NCBI GenBank assembly: GCA_963699105.1
Contig: CAVOTI010000003.1
Coordinates: forward strand, 682,001-746,000
Source: Bog-756 sp963699105
GTDB taxonomy: Bacteria; Actinomycetota; Acidimicrobiia; Acidimicrobiales; RAAP-2
Direction: 5' to 3'
Length of the DNA: 64,000 nucleotides
Positions 63,679 through 64,000 of the stretch are shown here, piece by piece; position 1 is the first letter of the stretch, and every line of letters starts with the position of its first letter. A model generated the notes under the pieces. It did no database searches and was not told where the DNA came from. It saw only the letters and a list, made by a program, of their open reading frames with translations. The translations under genes were made by a program, and so were the position numbers.

Positions 63679-63709
63679 TGTCGACAAAACTAGGCAGGTC
63701 TTGTCGACA
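63679..63709. repeat. 9-bp perfect inverted repeat just after tRNA-Leu
   Basis: tgtcgacaa and ttgtcgaca, 13 bases apart, starting five bases after the tRNA 3' end. No U-run follows, so it is not a clear terminator. It could be a protein-binding or recombination site. Confidence 0.6.
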
Positions 63710-64000
63710 TAACTGCATCCTTGAGATGGTGCGCGGGCGTTGGTGGCGGATTCCAGGGCCAAATTGTCACCCCAGGCCAGTGGAAACGCTCTCGCTGCCC
63801 CCATCCACCCGGTTCAGCTCGTGGCCGGGGCGCGCAGGACTAAGGGAGCAGCTGATTAACTGAGAAGGGCGACCCGGCTCAAGCCGTCAGGGGTGGGTCA
63901 GGATCTGTACTGAGTGCTACCTGCCGCACCGGCGGCCGCCATGCCGTCAGTGGTTCGGTGCGGCGGCGGCGGCGGCGGCGAGGCCGCTTAGCTCCGGTGG
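63710..64000. other. Right-edge region, no gene seen
   Basis: About 290 bases with no supported coding pattern; it ends in a cgg trinucleotide run (63960-63981). A gene crossing the right edge cannot be excluded. Confidence 0.4.

Overview
The window is a GC-rich chromosomal segment from an actinomycetote, most probably of class Acidimicrobiia or a close relative. The support is: a crgA / trpG / pknB(PASTA) / pbpA / pstP / fhaB / fhaA cell-wall signalling block; three luciferase-like flavin/F420-type oxidoreductases; many TetR regulators; an Rpf-like muralytic protein; and a secreted protein built of 42-residue 'GYWL..DGGVFAFGDA' repeats, which are common in Acidimicrobiia.

Layout. (1) 1-1.45 kb: the 5' part of an ArdC-like antirestriction gene running off the left edge, then tRNA-Ala(TGC). 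(2) 1.45-10.0 kb: a visibly lower-GC accessory stretch with mixed orientations and several broken genes (an alpha/beta-hydrolase-LuxR fusion, a methyltransferase, a DUF1254/DUF1214 protein, small membrane proteins, a YciI-like protein, the repeat protein, a DUF4386-like gene). It is closed by a 20-bp exact copy of the tRNA-Ala anticodon arm, which suggests an old integrated element. (3) 10.0-14.9 kb: a zinc/manganese ABC uptake operon (binding protein, ATPase, two permeases) with many apparent frameshifts, divergent from an overlapping arsR/smtB - His-rich protein - zur set, with a 12-2-12 palindrome between them. (4) 15-24 kb: TetR-controlled divergent gene pairs (methyltransferase; SRPBCC + cupin), a thioesterase, a metallo-beta-lactamase-fold protein, membrane proteins. 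(5) 24-34 kb: a Lys-rich histone-H1-like protein, gpsA-fadD, a DinB-like protein, an ArsR regulator, two HAD phosphatases, a GT39-like glycosyltransferase with its TetR regulator. (6) 34.4-36.2 kb: a small ribbon-helix-helix-like protein translationally coupled to a DNA methyltransferase with an extra C-terminal domain. (7) 36-41 kb: an LLM oxidoreductase, peptide deformylase, an IS630-family element inserted exactly in the stop codon of ogt, and a fused ada-alkA gene. (8) 41-56 kb: housekeeping and metabolism (DMT transporter, hydrolase, enoyl-CoA hydratase, Rpf-like protein, CbiX-like chelatase, CBS, NERD, zwf, a second alkA-like glycosylase, SDR, LLM enzymes, ComF-like phosphoribosyltransferase, thioesterase/thiolase pair). 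(9) 56-63.5 kb: crgA, trpG and the fhaA-fhaB-pstP-pbpA-pknB operon, which lacks rodA and pknA. (10) tRNA-Leu(CAG) at the right end.

Single-base frame breaks occur in at least a dozen genes, whose codons otherwise look intact on both sides. They are dense at 10-13.5 kb and absent from 48-63.5 kb. I read most of them as residual indel errors in the assembly, with true decay possible in the accessory stretch and in the zinc operon. Genes with such a break are labelled pseudogene below, but the product named is the intact one.
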